Assembly (NCBI GenBank): GCA_020465985.1
Contig: JAANYP010003248.1
Span: forward strand, 2,870,501-2,934,500
Source: Centrapalus pauciflorus
Lineage: Eukaryota; Streptophyta; Magnoliopsida; Asterales; Asteraceae
Direction: 5' to 3'
Length of the DNA: 64,000 bases
The notes beneath the pieces are model-generated. The model did not search any database, was not told the origin of the DNA, and was given only the letters and a program-made list of their open reading frames with translations. Of this stretch, positions 11,260 to 24,071 are shown in pieces. Every line of letters starts with the position of its first letter. Position 1 is the stretch's first letter. The translations under genes were made by a program, and so were the position numbers.

Positions 11260-13179
11260 TATAGTTTTTTCATTATAATAATAGCTATTTTTTATATCAT
11301 CTTTTTAATTTTTTTTATTTCATTACCTTTTTGATATTTGTAAAATAAAGTTTCATCAAATAATGTTTATTAATATAAATCCAAACAATATCATATCTGA
11401 TTTAAATTATTTTATTCATACTTATTAACAAAATCAAAATTTGAATTATTTGAAATTAATATATAAAAACTAAAACTTAAAATATACATGTTTATTATTG
11501 TAATAAGGATAAGATAACAATAAAAAAGAATAAAGTACATAAATCATCTCCGTGGTATTATGCAAAATTGCAAATTATGATTTCGTTTCTGACACATTTT
11601 AATCACACAAAAGGTTCTAACTTTTTGAGAATGTGGTCCTATGATTAATGGGCGTTTAGCAGTTGATCATGTTGACCTTACTCAGAACTGTCCATGATCT
11701 TACATAAAATATTAGTTTTGACAATCTTGGCTTTAGTAATGTCAGATTTAAATATTAATTAAAAACCAAAAAGTACTATTCACTTGCTAATCGAGACTAC
11801 ATATAAATATATTTTAAAGAGAAAAAATAATTGTAAATTATGTAAACGCCTTTTCTCTACCGATACATGCACGTTGTGGTTGTGGGTATAGAAAGCAAAA
11901 TAACATTTTTCTTTTTGGGAGTTATCACGACAAAGATGATGGTGACCCCTTAACAGCCACTTAGATATGAATTATCCATGAGCTCTATCAATTATACGTT
12001 AATTTAGTTAAATATTTATACACTTGCATAATACATGGATATATTTAGTAGCAAATATTTACATGAAATATATATGAATTAAAAATTGGGACATACAAAT
12101 TTTAACAGGGATATTTGTGCAAAAAAGCCTTATAGTTGGACCGTTTTTGTGATTAAAACCTTCGATCATTTTTCATTACACAAAACACGCCAAACTGACT
12201 AAAGTTATGATTTCTTGGTTCAAAATTATGTTTTATGATTCAAATTCATATTTTTTTGTTGATTTTTTTGTTCAGATATGTGTTTTTTTTTGTTGTAACT
12301 TACTTTTTTGATGAATGTTTTATGCAATGCACCACTTATTATGCAACGTACCACTTATCTGAATAGTATGATAGATGAGTTTCTTAAAATTCATTGATTT
12401 TTTTTACTTTTCACATTGAAAGCACAACGGTGATAGTATAAAAAACTTTTAATTTCATCAAATTTGAAATCTTATGATTAAATAGACAAAATCATTTTAA
12501 ATTTATCAAAACAATCAAAAACTCATTTGTCTCATCCTACAACTTAACTATTAAAAGCTATATACCGCACGAGTAATACACTAGTTATAAATAAGGATTA
12601 ACCACGTATTTATGCAACGGTGTTTTCACCTTTTATCAATTTATGTAATGAAATAACTTTTAACGCAATTTATACAATGATGTTTGCACTTGTTATCAAA
12701 AAGTGCAACAATATTTTCCCCATTTTACCAAGTCATGCAACGAATTTATTTTAATTTATACTAGGGGTAGCAATTTTGATCCAATAGTCGAACAATTAAT
12801 TGGCCCCATTGTAAAAAACTAAGATAGAACATAATGTTTTTTTAAAAACTAAAAATTTATAAAACGGTGTATTAAAAAAATTATTTATTGAAAAAAATTT
12901 CAAAATCATATAAATTTTATGACTTTTAGCCGTTAATTTTGCTTGAAGGAACTGAAATTAATACCCTCGATCATATGATAATATTTGATTTTGTTATCAA
13001 ATTATAACATTTAATTTTTTAAAACTAATGCTCGCTAGTCGCTAGCCTCCTTCAAACACGTGGTTGTCATGCACCACCGATTTAAGAGGGGGGAGTCAGA
13101 GACGTCTCCACTCTTCAGTTTTTTTTCGATACTCTTTTGAGTTGGCCTTTGATCGGAAGCTGCAAAGACGGCGACGACG
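11260..13179. other. AT-rich intergenic region upstream of FDH
   Basis: No gene is visible. A half copy of the GGGATATTTGTGC MITE family starts near 12111. The FDH promoter and leader should lie in the last few hundred bases; no clear TATA box could be fixed. Confidence 0.5.
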
Positions 13180-16100
13180 ATGCTGATGTCGATGGCGATG
13201 AGGCGTGCTGCTGCCGCTGCAACTCGTGCTATTTCTTCTGCTAATTCCGCTTCAGTTATCACCAGACACTTTCATGTAAGCAATTCAACTTTATCCACTC
13301 AAGCCCTCGCTGTACTCAATTCCAGTTGGTAATTTAGGTAAAAACGTTTATTTATTTGATAAGCACTCCATTCGTGTTCGTAGTTACTCTGTTGTTGATT
13401 TGTGTCCCCTGATCTGCCGTGAGAATCTCGATACCTCGGTTTAGGCTTTTAGATGATAAACTTTCAACTCTTCAACTACGTTTGTGCTTGTGGTGCTTCC
13501 ACCGTTTATTTTCGACTGTATGGATGCGGTTGATGCCCTTGATCATGACCATAACCATAACGTGATTCGGTCACTCATGATCTGAACACGGGGTACTTTA
13601 CCTAAATTTAACAGATCATCCCTGTTAGAGTGGTATCTGAATTCTGAAATGTTATCAGTACTTTCTCCAGGTTATGCTTTTTATCTTAATATATGCATAA
13701 CAAGGTGAGCTATTTCATCGAATTTGAATTATTGTGGGTTCTTTATTTTTTGAGGAACTTGTGATGTTGATAACAAGTATTGCAAAATGCAAATGGAATA
13801 ATCCTGGTAACAAAAGGATGTATGCACATCAATTTTGCCGGTTAAAAAATATTTTTACCATGGAAACATAACAGACTTGCTCCACCGAGTTAGTACAGCT
13901 GAGTGCCTAGTGCCTACACAAGCAGCCATGTATTCTTATCTATTGTTTTGAATATTTTAATGAGTTTCAGATCTGCCTTTTAGAAGCCTCGACACTTGCA
14001 AATTATAGTTGTTTTAATAGCTTCAGCTCTTAGCAAATTATTGTTGTTTATTATTTTTATTATCTTTTGGCTAAAATGAAGTTAATCTTTTAGTGCCCTT
14101 AAACTTTTGTTGAAGACTGCATAATGATACAAGACCCTAGCTCTGATTTCTGACCCATTTAATACATCCAAAAATGCCATCAGTTACTTATAGTGCTCTA
14201 ACGTAGCAAATTTCTATAGTATGGTGCTCATTACCGTGTAATCCAATTATATATATTATTTCCTCACAATGTTCTGTCTTCTTAAGCTGATCATTTCTCT
14301 CTCCTGAAAACGAGTGAGAGTTATGAGCAAGGATTTTTTTCGAAAGGCAATGAATATCTGTAATTTAAAATAGAGTGGTGGACTCGGCCATCGGAGTTTA
14401 CGGTTCAAAAATTCAAATGATTATCTTGGTCAAGTCAGGTCAACATATGGATATTTATAATTTAAAATAGAACATATAATCTTATGATGATAAATAAACT
14501 AACAAATAATGAATAAAATTGCAAGTTATTAAGAAATATAAGTTAACAAGTTACTTTTCACTGTTGCTCTCTGTCAATTTTCATCTTTTTGAATCGATCA
14601 ATAACAACTTCAATTTATTTCTTCTCTTTGGTTGACATGATAATCTAAAATTCGTGGTTTATTGGAAGGATCCCAAGGAAAGTGTTCATGTCAATTGTAA
14701 TTGGGGTTGAAAGAATTGAGGATTGAAAGGTTTATGATTGTATTTGTGGTTGTGTGATGTAATCGGATTTGTTAGATACGTTTAATCAAACTCTTGAAGA
14801 CTAGCCTTCGTTATTACCACTTTCCGATAGCTTTTTAAAAAATTTATCCAGCGACAGGTATTATAAAACTTACAATTAATAATTAACAATTAAAGAGTAA
14901 ACTAACTAACTAAATACATATTTTTAGGGGTCAGATTGCAGTAATTCAATTATTGGAAGATATGGGACTTAAGTTGGACTAAAAATATCATTGGATTTTG
15001 GTTTTAATTTGGGCTTAATTTTGTTGGATATTATTTGTTGTTTTAGTTTTATTAGTTATTTAGGCATTCAAATTTTTACTTTTTGTTTCATTTGAGGTAT
15101 AATTTTTTTAATCAAGTTGCACAGTTAAAATATTTACTTTTTAATAGTGTAAGTTGCACAATTAAATTTCGCCGCTTGCACACGTAAAATTAAAAAAAAA
15201 AAAGTTACACTACAACATGAGGTTATTAGGGATGGACCCATTGCATGGGCTACCCCCGCCATCCCCTTAGGTCCGCCCTTGCACAACTACTTGGTTGTGG
15301 AAACACCTGATACCGGTAGGCCAAAGGAACATCAACACTAGTGATATATAATAATCTCTAATCATATATAATATTACTTCACAACATTTTGTCATCTAAT
15401 TTGTATATAGGACCTCACTTCAAATAGTTAGGCATTTGAGTCTTTAATAATATTTGTGGTTAAAATAGTTTGCTGGTTTTCTTTCTTGCGGACCAATGCA
15501 GGCTTCTTCTGGGAAAAAGAAAATTGTAGGCGTTTTCTACAAGGCTCATGAGTATGCCGAGTTGAATCCCAATTTTGTGGGGTGTGCAGAGAATGCGTTG
15601 GGCATTCGCAACTGGTTGGAAGCACAAGGGCACGAGTACATAGTCACTGATGACAAAGAGGGACCTGATTGTGGTAAGGGCCTAGCTTGAGTCACTTGAC
15701 CGCAATAGAAATCTCTGAAATGTAATTTACAGACTATATATGCACGTACTCATTTCGTCGTCATTTCTCATTGCAGAACTAGAAAAGCATATTCCTGACT
15801 TACATGTCCTTATAACCACCCCATTCCATCCGGCATATGTTACTGCTGAAAGGATTAAAAAAGCAAAGAATTTGCAACTTCTGCTTACAGCTGGGATTGG
15901 ATCAGATCATGTTGATCTCAAGGCTGCTGCTGCTGCAGGGTTAACTGTTGCAGAGGTTACTGGAAGCAATGTTGTTTCTGTGGCAGAAGACGAACTTATG
16001 AGGATTCTCATTCTTGTTCGTAATTTCTTACCTGGACACCATCAGGTTATTTCTGGGGATTGGAATGTTGCAGGTATTGCTTACAGAGCTTATGATCTTG

Positions 16101-17363
16101 AAGGAAAAACTGTAGGAACAGTTGGTTGTGGACGTATTGGTAGGCTTTTACTTCAACGGTTGAAGCCTTTTGGCTGTAATCTTCTCTATCATGATCGCAT
16201 TAAGATGGATCCAGAATTGGAGAATCAAATTGGTGCCAACTTTGAAGAAGATCTTGATAAGATGCTCCCTAAATGTGACATAGTTGTCATCAATACACCG
16301 TTAACAGAGAAAACCAAGTGAGTATTTCTTGTCGAAGTTGAGATGTCCTTCTAACATACAATATTCTACAACTTTTATGATTAAATGATCCGTCATTCCA
16401 TCTATACATTACTGTAGATTTGTCATCTGTCATTACCAAAACAACCAACATAGTTTTCTGTTACTTTATCAACAAATGAAGCTGATTGTATTGTTTGATA
16501 TGCATGTTTAAGAGGAATGTTTGACAAAGAAAGGATTGCAAAATTGAAGAAGGGTGTTCTCATTGTTAACAATGCTCGAGGAGCTATTATGGATACACAA
16601 GCTGTTGTTGATGGCTGTTCAAGTGGCCACATTGGAGGCAAGTCTTGATACAAATTCATTATTCTACTTAGCATGCTAGTCTGTACAGAAATACACAATT
16701 TCATTGAAGTTAACTGTGTTTTTGTAAACATGTGGTCTGTTTTTAGGGTATAGCGGAGATGTTTGGTATCCTCAACCAGCTCCAAAGGACCATCCGTGGC
16801 GGTATATGCCAAATCAAGCAATGACACCTCACATTTCTGGAACTACCATTGATGCACAGGTTTGTTCTTCTCATTATTGTGTTCTTGGTTAAACATCATT
16901 GATTCTTGGGATGTTCCATCTCATGGAATACTATTAAATGAATAACTAATTTGCCACATGTCGATTCCTCATTTAGTTTTCCACATGTCAGAACTTCAAT
17001 GTGCCAGATGTCATTACTAAAATTAAATTTGAATTAAAATCAAATCCAATTTAATCTATTATAATCTAATCTAATCTAACTAATCTAATATATAATTAAC
17101 TAAAATCTAGTAAACTTAATTTTTTTTTTATCATTATTTTATGTGTTTTTATAAATATTTATTCTTAATTTTTTTTAAATTCAACCCATGTAGTACATGG
17201 GCATGTAACCTAGTGCATATATATAAAATTAAAAATGGAATGTGTGCAGCTGAGGTATGCAGCTGGAGTGAAGGAAATGTTGGAGAACTATTTCAAAGGA
17301 GAAGACTTCCAGCCCCAGCATTACATTGTGAAGGAAGGTGAACTAGCAAGCCAGTACCGGTAA
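13180..17363 (+). CDS. FDH: NAD-dependent formate dehydrogenase, mitochondrial
   Basis: Oxidises formate to CO2 with NAD+ in the mitochondrial matrix. Exons: 13180-13275, 15502-15673, 15777-16317, 16513-16637, 16747-16859, 17250-17363; 386 residues, stop TAA. The first 32 residues are rich in Ala, Arg and Ser without acids, a mitochondrial presequence; nearby in-frame Met codons make the exact start uncertain. The body matches plant FDH throughout: KKIVGVFYKAHEY, FHPAYVTAERIKKAKN, the dinucleotide motif GCGRIG at 206-211 (usually GAGRIG), the formate-site Arg R292 in NNARGAI and the active His H340 in HISGTT. The spacing of 48 between R292 and H340 is that of the bacterial enzyme. Intron 4 begins GC rather than GT (GGAG|GCAAGT); no GT donor nearby keeps the frame. 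Intron 5 holds a 295-bp Helitron. Confidence 0.96.
13276..15501 (+). other. FDH: Long first intron of FDH (2.2 kb)
   Basis: Bounded by CAT|GTAAG and ACCAATGCAG|GCT. The sequence is AT-rich with no coding content. A stretch at 15215-15285 (TGGACCCATTGCATGGGC to GGTCCGCCCTTGCA) looks like one end of a hAT-type element. Confidence 0.8.
16919..17213 (+). mobile_element. Non-autonomous Helitron in FDH intron 5
   Basis: Starts TC after an A (A|TCTCATGGAATACTATT) and ends CTAG before a T (17214). An end-proximal hairpin CCCATGTAGTACATGGG lies a few bases inside the 3' end. This is the Helitron signature with no target duplication. The 5' region (AATACTATTAAA followed by AACTAATTTGCC) matches the copy in DEG1 intron 7. 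Confidence 0.7.
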
Positions 17364-18896
17364 TCTGTTGTAGTTTGATGTCCGAGACTCTTGAGTTGGG
17401 GTGGTTGTATGAATAAGTTCAATTTGAACTGGTTAAACGCTGAAGTTTTATCATCTTGTAAGTTGTAACAGTAAGGTGGTGGTGTTGGCAAAGAATTTCG
17501 ATTGGTATCTCATTGTTTATTATAAGTGCTTGGTTTTGTGGATCAGAATCGGCGACTTTTGAGCATGAAATCTGTAGGAAGTTGAAACTCAAAAATAGGT
17601 CATGAACATACATACATACATACATACATGTACCCAACCAAGTAAGTAATCACCACAATCAAACCAAAAATCCAAAGCAAATCATATATGTGGAAGTGGA
17701 ACATGTTTGCCGGAATAGCCTCTCCAATTTTTTTTCCCTAAGCATTATTTATTGTATACGGTTTTATTCACGAGATTGTCAATCAAATCAACAGCACATA
17801 AAAATAAGCTTCAAGGGGTTGTGCTTGTGCACTGCCTTTTGAAGTTAAGGCTTTATGGGATTGTTGTGTAGGGCTGCAAACAAGCTAGATCAGTTTGACT
17901 AAGGCCTCATTTGTTTTTCATTTAGAGGCTCTTAAAAACCTTTGAAGTATAAAGTTCAGATCTATAATAAATTAAGATTGTTTGTTTAAATTCAGACTCA
18001 AGAGGTTGCAACCTTTAAATTTTCCTCTGAATTTTAAGAGGATGAGAGTTGTCTGAATAAAAATTAAGAGCCTCTTAATTTCAGATCTTAAGGTATCCTT
18101 TTAATTTCAGACGTGGTTTTCAGACTTCAGACATTTAACCTCTTAAAAAACAAATATCACCTAACTAAGGTCAGGCCCAACAGCTTGAATTCAGACCTAT
18201 ATGTCTGGGTTTTGGGTTTAGAATTAGATTCGAGTATTAAGATTTGAATGTGTTACTCTTTAAGCTATAAATATTAATAAATAAATAATTTTATCCATAT
18301 CATTTGCCAGTATTTAAATTATATCACTTATCAATGTTATTATTAGATAAAAGAGAACAAAGATGAATACATATTATTATTTTTAAAATAAAATAAATAA
18401 AAATTATATGTAAGTCATTATTTTAAATCAATAATTATACTTTATGTGTTTATCTATCCAAAATAAATCTTATCAATAATTAGTTATATATTTAGTTATC
18501 TAAATTTTATCTTAATATTTATGTATACTTCTAAATTTAGGGATGTTATCGAACCGAGTATCACAAAACACGAACTTGACTTTAATACTCGAGCTCAAAA
18601 CTCGACTCGATAAAATATTTGATACTATCGAGCTCGAGTGCTCGACAAGTTCTGGAAAAAGAAAAAACGAAATAAATATCGACGAGTTAACAAACGGTTT
18701 CAAATGAGAACACATAAGAATTCTAGTCTGAAAATAAAAAAAATACAACACAATGTAAACATCCAAAATCAATTATAATGAAGTCTAAAAACGTTAATAT
18801 AATGAAGTTTAGGCTCGATGCTTGCAGGCAAACTATTTTGACATTTGAACTCGGCTCGATAAAATACAGGTCAAAATTTTTTCAAGTTGATCCGAG
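17364..18896. other. Intergenic region between FDH and the FTase beta gene
   Basis: Holds the FDH 3'UTR, then a CATA microsatellite near 17610, a Tourist-like MITE (17903-18161), and AT-rich sequence without coding content. Confidence 0.6.
17903..18161. mobile_element. Tourist-like MITE, copy 2
   Basis: A 259-bp element flanked by TAA on both sides (17900-17902, 18162-18164). It is the inverse-orientation relative of 1571-1817, sharing AGGTTAAATGTCTGAAGTC-like ends and internal CTTAATTTCAGATC. The TAA duplication fits PIF/Harbinger elements. Confidence 0.65.
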
Positions 18897-19694
18897 CAGG
18901 GGTGAGGGACGGGTACCATTTCCCGAACCCGAACCGGTACCGGTACCGAATTAATATATTCGGTTCGGTATTCGGTTTTTAAATTAGCTAAAATTCGGTA
19001 TTCGGCACTCTCGGTTCGGTATTCGGTTTTTAAATTAGCTAAAATTCGGTATTCGGGACCGAACCGGTACCATATAAAATTATACGGTTCGGTATTCGGT
19101 TCTTTCAAAACTAATAATTCGGTTTCGGTATTTTCAGGATCGGTACCGGTTCGGTTCGGTCCGGTACCGAGCTCACTAGGGGTGTTATTCTGGTGGGTTA
19201 AATGGGTATCGGGTTATTCGGGTTGAGAGTGTGAGTTCTTTGGCCGAACCCGAACCAAATAAGGAAACGGGTTAATCGGTTTCGGGTTAAATGGGTATCG
19301 GGTTAATCGGTTTGGGTTAAACGGGTTATTCGGTTTTGATATAAAAAATGAAATGCTTTACAAATTAGTTTAAACATGCTAAATGGGTTGGGTAATTTGG
19401 GTACATAGGTTAAATGGTTTGGCTATTAAAATTGGGAATTTAAATCTTTACATTTTTATATATAAACAATTCTAATTCTAATTAAAATTGAGAATTTAAA
19501 AATTAAACGGGTTATTTGAGTACCCGAATAAACTTGAACTCTACCCGATACCGAACCGAGTATATTATTCGGGTACCATTTAACCCGATTAACAAAACCG
19601 AAAACCGAATAACCCAACCCAAATAACCCGTTTAAGATTCGTTTCGGATGGGTTATTCAGGTTCGGTTATTTTGCACACCCTAAGCTCACCCAA
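18897..19694. mobile_element. hAT-type MITE (GGTACCGAA-rich), split by a second element
   Basis: Flanked by perfect 8-bp direct repeats GATCCGAG (18889-18896 and 19695-19702). The left end is CAGGGGTGAG and the right end reads CTCACCC, an imperfect inversion. The body is built of ATTCGGTATTCGG and CGGTACCGG repeats and matches 29396-29652. It is interrupted at 19177-19683 by another hAT-type element. Confidence 0.75.
19177..19683. mobile_element. hAT-type MITE nested in the 18897 element
   Basis: Starts TAGGGGTGT and ends CACACCCTA, flanked by AGCTCAC on both sides (19170-19176, 19684-19690; only 7 of the usual 8 bp match). The body is made of GGGTTAAATGGGTATCGGG and TTATTCGGGT repeats. Removing it restores the right end of the older element. 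Confidence 0.7.
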
Positions 19695-19874
19695 GATCCG
19701 AGTAGCTCATCAATTAAACTGACAAAAGTAAGTGCGGAGGGAGACTTTTTAATACTAAACCAATCCCGTTGGATGTGTGCGGCTGTTGCCTGTGGGCGAT
19801 TAATAAACAAACAAAGCCCGGGGAAAGGCCGAAAAGGTAAAAACGGAGCGCTGCGTCGGCCGAGGACGACCGGT

Positions 19875-21829
19875 ATGGAGTCTTCATCGTCATCGTCGGC
19901 GGAGGAATGGAAGCCAACAGTAAGCCAGGAAGAGCAGTGGAGACTTGAAGCTCAAGTTTTTCACATCTATCAACTTTTCTGTAATATTCCTCCCAAATCA
20001 CAAGCAGTTATGTAAGCCCACTTAAAACCCTAGTACTCTCTAACTCCACATGTTTTAGTTGATTGATTTATTAAAGTATTGATCTGTGAGAAGGTTAGAG
20101 CTTCAACGCGATAATCACCTCGACTACCTCATGAAAGGTCTTCGGCATCTCGGTCCTTCGTTTTCCGTATTGGATGCCAAGTATGTACATCTCTCCCTCT
20201 CTCTCTCTCGATAGAATTGATATGATATAGAAGGATGTAGTTTTAGGCTATTATCTTTTTTTTTCTCCCTACTATTGGTAATGTTGGTAAAGATGATCTG
20301 ATAGTATTAACCATTAGTAATTAGTGACGCCTTCACTTCTTGACAGACATTATTTATACTGCTGGTTTTGATGATAAACTATATGAAGTATCTAATCAAT
20401 CCCACTCTGAGAATTTTTGTGTTTAATTGTAACTGTAGGAATTCTTTCTTATATTGTCACTCAATTCACAGCATTTGTTCTTTCTAGCCGGCCTTGGATT
20501 TGCTATTGGATTCTTCATTCCATTGCTTTGTTGGGAGAGTCTGTTGATGCTGCTTTGGAGCGTAACGCCATTGACTTTCTAAGTCGGTGCCAGGTTAACA
20601 ATTTTCTGAGTCATTTTGCAAAGCAGTGCTTTTGGTTTATGTTTGGAAACTGAGTTTTGAGGAACCTTTGTTCTACATAAAATTCAAGTTTACTAATGGC
20701 AAATGTTGTTTCATTATTCATTCAGGATCAACATGGTGGATATGGCGGGGGACCTGGGCAGGCAAGTTACTTTAACCATGATGATTGACTGATTCATTTT
20801 GTATTATATCCATAATGGATACTAGGTGGATTGTAAAACCACAGTACGATGTATTTTTATTAATTTGCATGGCTTGAATAGATTATTTCAGTTTAGAATT
20901 ATTGGTTCATCAATAACTTCATATCAACACCTTAATCCCAATTCTCAACTTTGCATTTGGGAGGGAGTCATATTACGCCGAAGAAGGTGTCTTTTCTTGA
21001 TCATAGTTTTTTATGCTAGCAATTATTGTAGTGTGTGGTGCATGATAGACATATCAAGTTACTTTTTAATCAAAAGCTGCTAATGTCTTCTACTATTGTC
21101 AGATGCCGCATCTTGCAACAACTTATGCTGCTGTTAATTCACTTATCACAATAGGCGGTCATAGATCTCTGGCATCGGTTAACAGGTGGTTGTTTTGTAT
21201 TATGCTAGAACTAAGTTACTCCTCCATCCCAAATTAAAGGACCCTTGGCTTTTGGCCATGTTCTGGATATAACGAGGCTTTTGTTTTTCTTCAAATTTTT
21301 AAATGATGCACATGCCGCTTTTTATGGTTAAATTATATCTATAAAACTATAAGACTCAAGTGTCATTTTTGGTTTTCTCCCTAATTTAACAAGCCTTGTG
21401 GTTTACCTATCAAGAAAATTAAAGAGGCTTTTTAGTTTTCCACTTCCAGTTTAAAGCTCATTATTTTTGGACGGATGCATCATCTTTTGTTTTTTTTTTT
21501 TTTTTTGAAATTTCGTACAATTTGTTTTTACTTCCAGAGGCAACATCTACTCATTTTTGCGAAGAATGAAACACACAAGTGGAGGATTCAGGTGCGTCGT
21601 AAGACTACTACAATTCAAACTGTTTCAAGCATATTTGATTGAAGAATTTTGTGATTTCATTTATTAATCTGTCTGAATGTTCAATTCATTCAGTATGCAT
21701 GATGGTGGGGAAGTAGATGTTCGTGCTTGTTACACAGCCATTTCTGTAAGTCAGCAACTCTCTTCATTCCATATTAATATATAACGTGACATATCTTGCA
21801 AGAGGAGAAAGAAAAAAGGTTTTTATATT

Positions 21830-21861
<32 letters not shown>

Positions 21862-24058
21862 TGATTTTCAAACTCACGTTCTTAAATGTAGTTATTTAGT
21901 GACAGAGGCCTTTATCACTTGGGATAACCAATGGGGTTTCTTATATGTTATGTTATGTTCTTAAACCGAATGTAAGCACATAGTTAGAAATTAGGAATGA
22001 ACGGTGTTCTTTATCTAATACTTAGTGTGTATACTTTCTGTTAGGTTGCGAGTGCTCTAAACATCCTAGATCAAGAACTTATTCAAGGTGTGGGAAATTA
22101 CATCTTAAGGTTGGTCACTTGGTCTTTCTAACTTATTTTTTTCCTCAATGCATTTAGTAAAGAGAAGTTAATTCTACTCTTTCGACTTTCTTAAGATGAC
22201 TTTTGGCAATTTTGCTTAGTGAGTGATATAGATGTCAATATGTCATCAAATTGCTATGGGAGTGTTCCTTAGTGGGGTCTTGGCCTCTTGGGTTAAAACT
22301 ACATTCTTTTTGAATATGTCATTCAGGTATCTTTTTATGTAGGAATTGAATCTAACAAGACATACTGACTATCATTGTTAGTGCAGCTGTCAGACCTATG
22401 AAGGTGGCATTGCTGGTGAACCAGGTTCAGAAGCGCATGGTGGGTATGTTTCGTGTTCTACGTCCGCTGGATCTAGTCAGAGTTCGTCAATTAATTGTAC
22501 CTTTATACGGAATTTGATTAACTTGGTTTTCTTTTATTCTTGATCATGTATAAGCAAAACTGCATAAAATCAAGTTTTACTGTAGACTTTATAACTGAAC
22601 TTCACCTGGGAACCCTCACAGCTGCAAATATTTATCTTTAGGTACACCTTTTGTGGGTTGGCCACAATGATTCTTATCAATGAGGTTAATCATTTGGATT
22701 TGGCTAGTTTAACTGTAAGATCATCTGATCCTCTCACACAACATTGACTTAAGATACCCCTTTTATAGCAGTTTGTCATACTTTCATATACTTGTTGTCT
22801 TTTGAACCAGGATTGGTTGGTTTTCAGACAAGGCGTGGAAGGTGGCTTCCAGGGCAGGACAAATAAATTGGTTGATGGTTGCTACTCGTTCTGGCAGGTT
22901 TGAAAATAATGTTCTGTTGTGTTCATTCTTTAGTTATGTTTGGGTTTCTAATTATAGTAACGAAGAGGCATTGACCAGGGAGGAGCTGCTGCGTTGATAC
23001 AAAGTTTACATGACGCTGCTGTTGAAGCCCACGATAGTGCTGGGGGAAGCGATGAAAGCTCCACATCATCTGAGTTATCCGATGATGAAGATTTGCTTGA
23101 AAGAACTTTGATGGGTACGACTGAGATTTCCCCTGACGGGGAGGAAGGTAAACCTACTTTTGGCTAGCCCTGATACATGTCTATGTATGCATAGAAACAT
23201 AATTAGCAGTCAATTAAGAAAATCTTTGCTGCAAGCTCTCAAATGGTGCTTTTATGATGCATGTTGACTGCTGAAAGTTTCCAACCCCCACCCCCATTCC
23301 CAGTCACCGCCATATATATTTGCCTTTTAAGATTATGTCTTGTATGGAGATCTATTGGCTCTCTAGGTTACAACTCTGAACATATGAACGCTTGTCTTCT
23401 TTCGTCTTACTCATTGTAATTTGTAATCACTTTCTCCCCCCCATCCCCCTCTGTATATTATTGTGTATGTGTGTACATGCAGGACAACATAGTGGTGGTG
23501 ATCCAGTAATTCTTATCCAAAGGCATACAAAAACAGAACCTCTTTTCCAGAGCCATGCTTTACAGCAATATATCCTTTTGTGCTCACAGGTACATTTCAC
23601 TTTTTATCTTTACTGGTTCCCCATTTTGTCATTGAGGTCAAACTAAATCAATTTCAATTACAAAACTAAGATATGAAATATCCTAATTTTAGGAAAAATA
23701 GAGATTTACCAACAAAAACTTGCAAGTAGAGTTTACCACTGGAAGTGAAAGTGTATGAATTACTTTTTCTTCCTGGATTCAAAGATTATATGATGATGCA
23801 TTTATGCCGATATAGGTGGATGGAGGATTCAGAGACAAACCGGGGAAGAGCAGAGACCACTATCACACCTGTTACTGTCTTAGTGGGCTAGCCGCGGCCC
23901 AGTATAGCTGGTGCAAAGATGCTGATTCTCCACCCTTGCCGCACTCTGTGTTGGGTCCTTATTCCAATCTTCTGGAACCGATTAACCCTCTTTACAACAT
24001 AGTTTTGCAACAGTACAATGAAGCATGTGAGTTCTTTACCAAGGCCATGGCATGGTGA
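19875..24058 (+). CDS. ERA1: Protein farnesyltransferase subunit beta
   Basis: Beta subunit of the zinc enzyme that attaches farnesyl to C-terminal CaaX cysteines; in Arabidopsis it tempers ABA signalling and meristem size. Exons: 19875-20011, 20094-20180, 20488-20593, 20726-20761, 21103-21185, 21538-21591, 21694-21745, 22045-22109, 22387-22443, 22642-22714, 22811-22897, 22979-23147, 23483-23589, 23816-24058; 451 residues. Repeated prenyltransferase motifs are clear (GGYGGGPGQ, GGEVDVRACYTAIS, YEGGIAGEPGSEAHGGYTFC, GGFQGRTNKLVDGCYSFW). Predicted zinc ligands are D272, C274 and H388 (in DHYHTCYCLSGL). An acidic Ser-rich insertion (SDESSTSSELSDDEDLLE) separates the last ligands, which accounts for most of the extra length over the animal protein. 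Intron 4 has a GC donor (GGGCAG|GCAAGT). A fold-back MITE begins about 15 bp after the stop. Confidence 0.96.
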
Positions 24059-24071
24059 TTGCATAAATAAT

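Noticed and set aside
18833..19108. Minus-strand open frame with repeated EYRILANLKTEYRT, and its near copy on the plus strand at 29379-29567
   Set aside because: These are translations of the short repeats inside the two related hAT-type MITEs, not genes.
21216..21250. CTCCTCCATCCCAAATTAAAGG-like Stowaway end in FTase beta intron 5
   Set aside because: Only one end is visible and no TA-flanked partner was found, so no element is called.
21835..21860. T and G homopolymer run in FTase beta intron 7
   Set aside because: Simple sequence; may partly be a sequencing artefact and does not affect the coding model.
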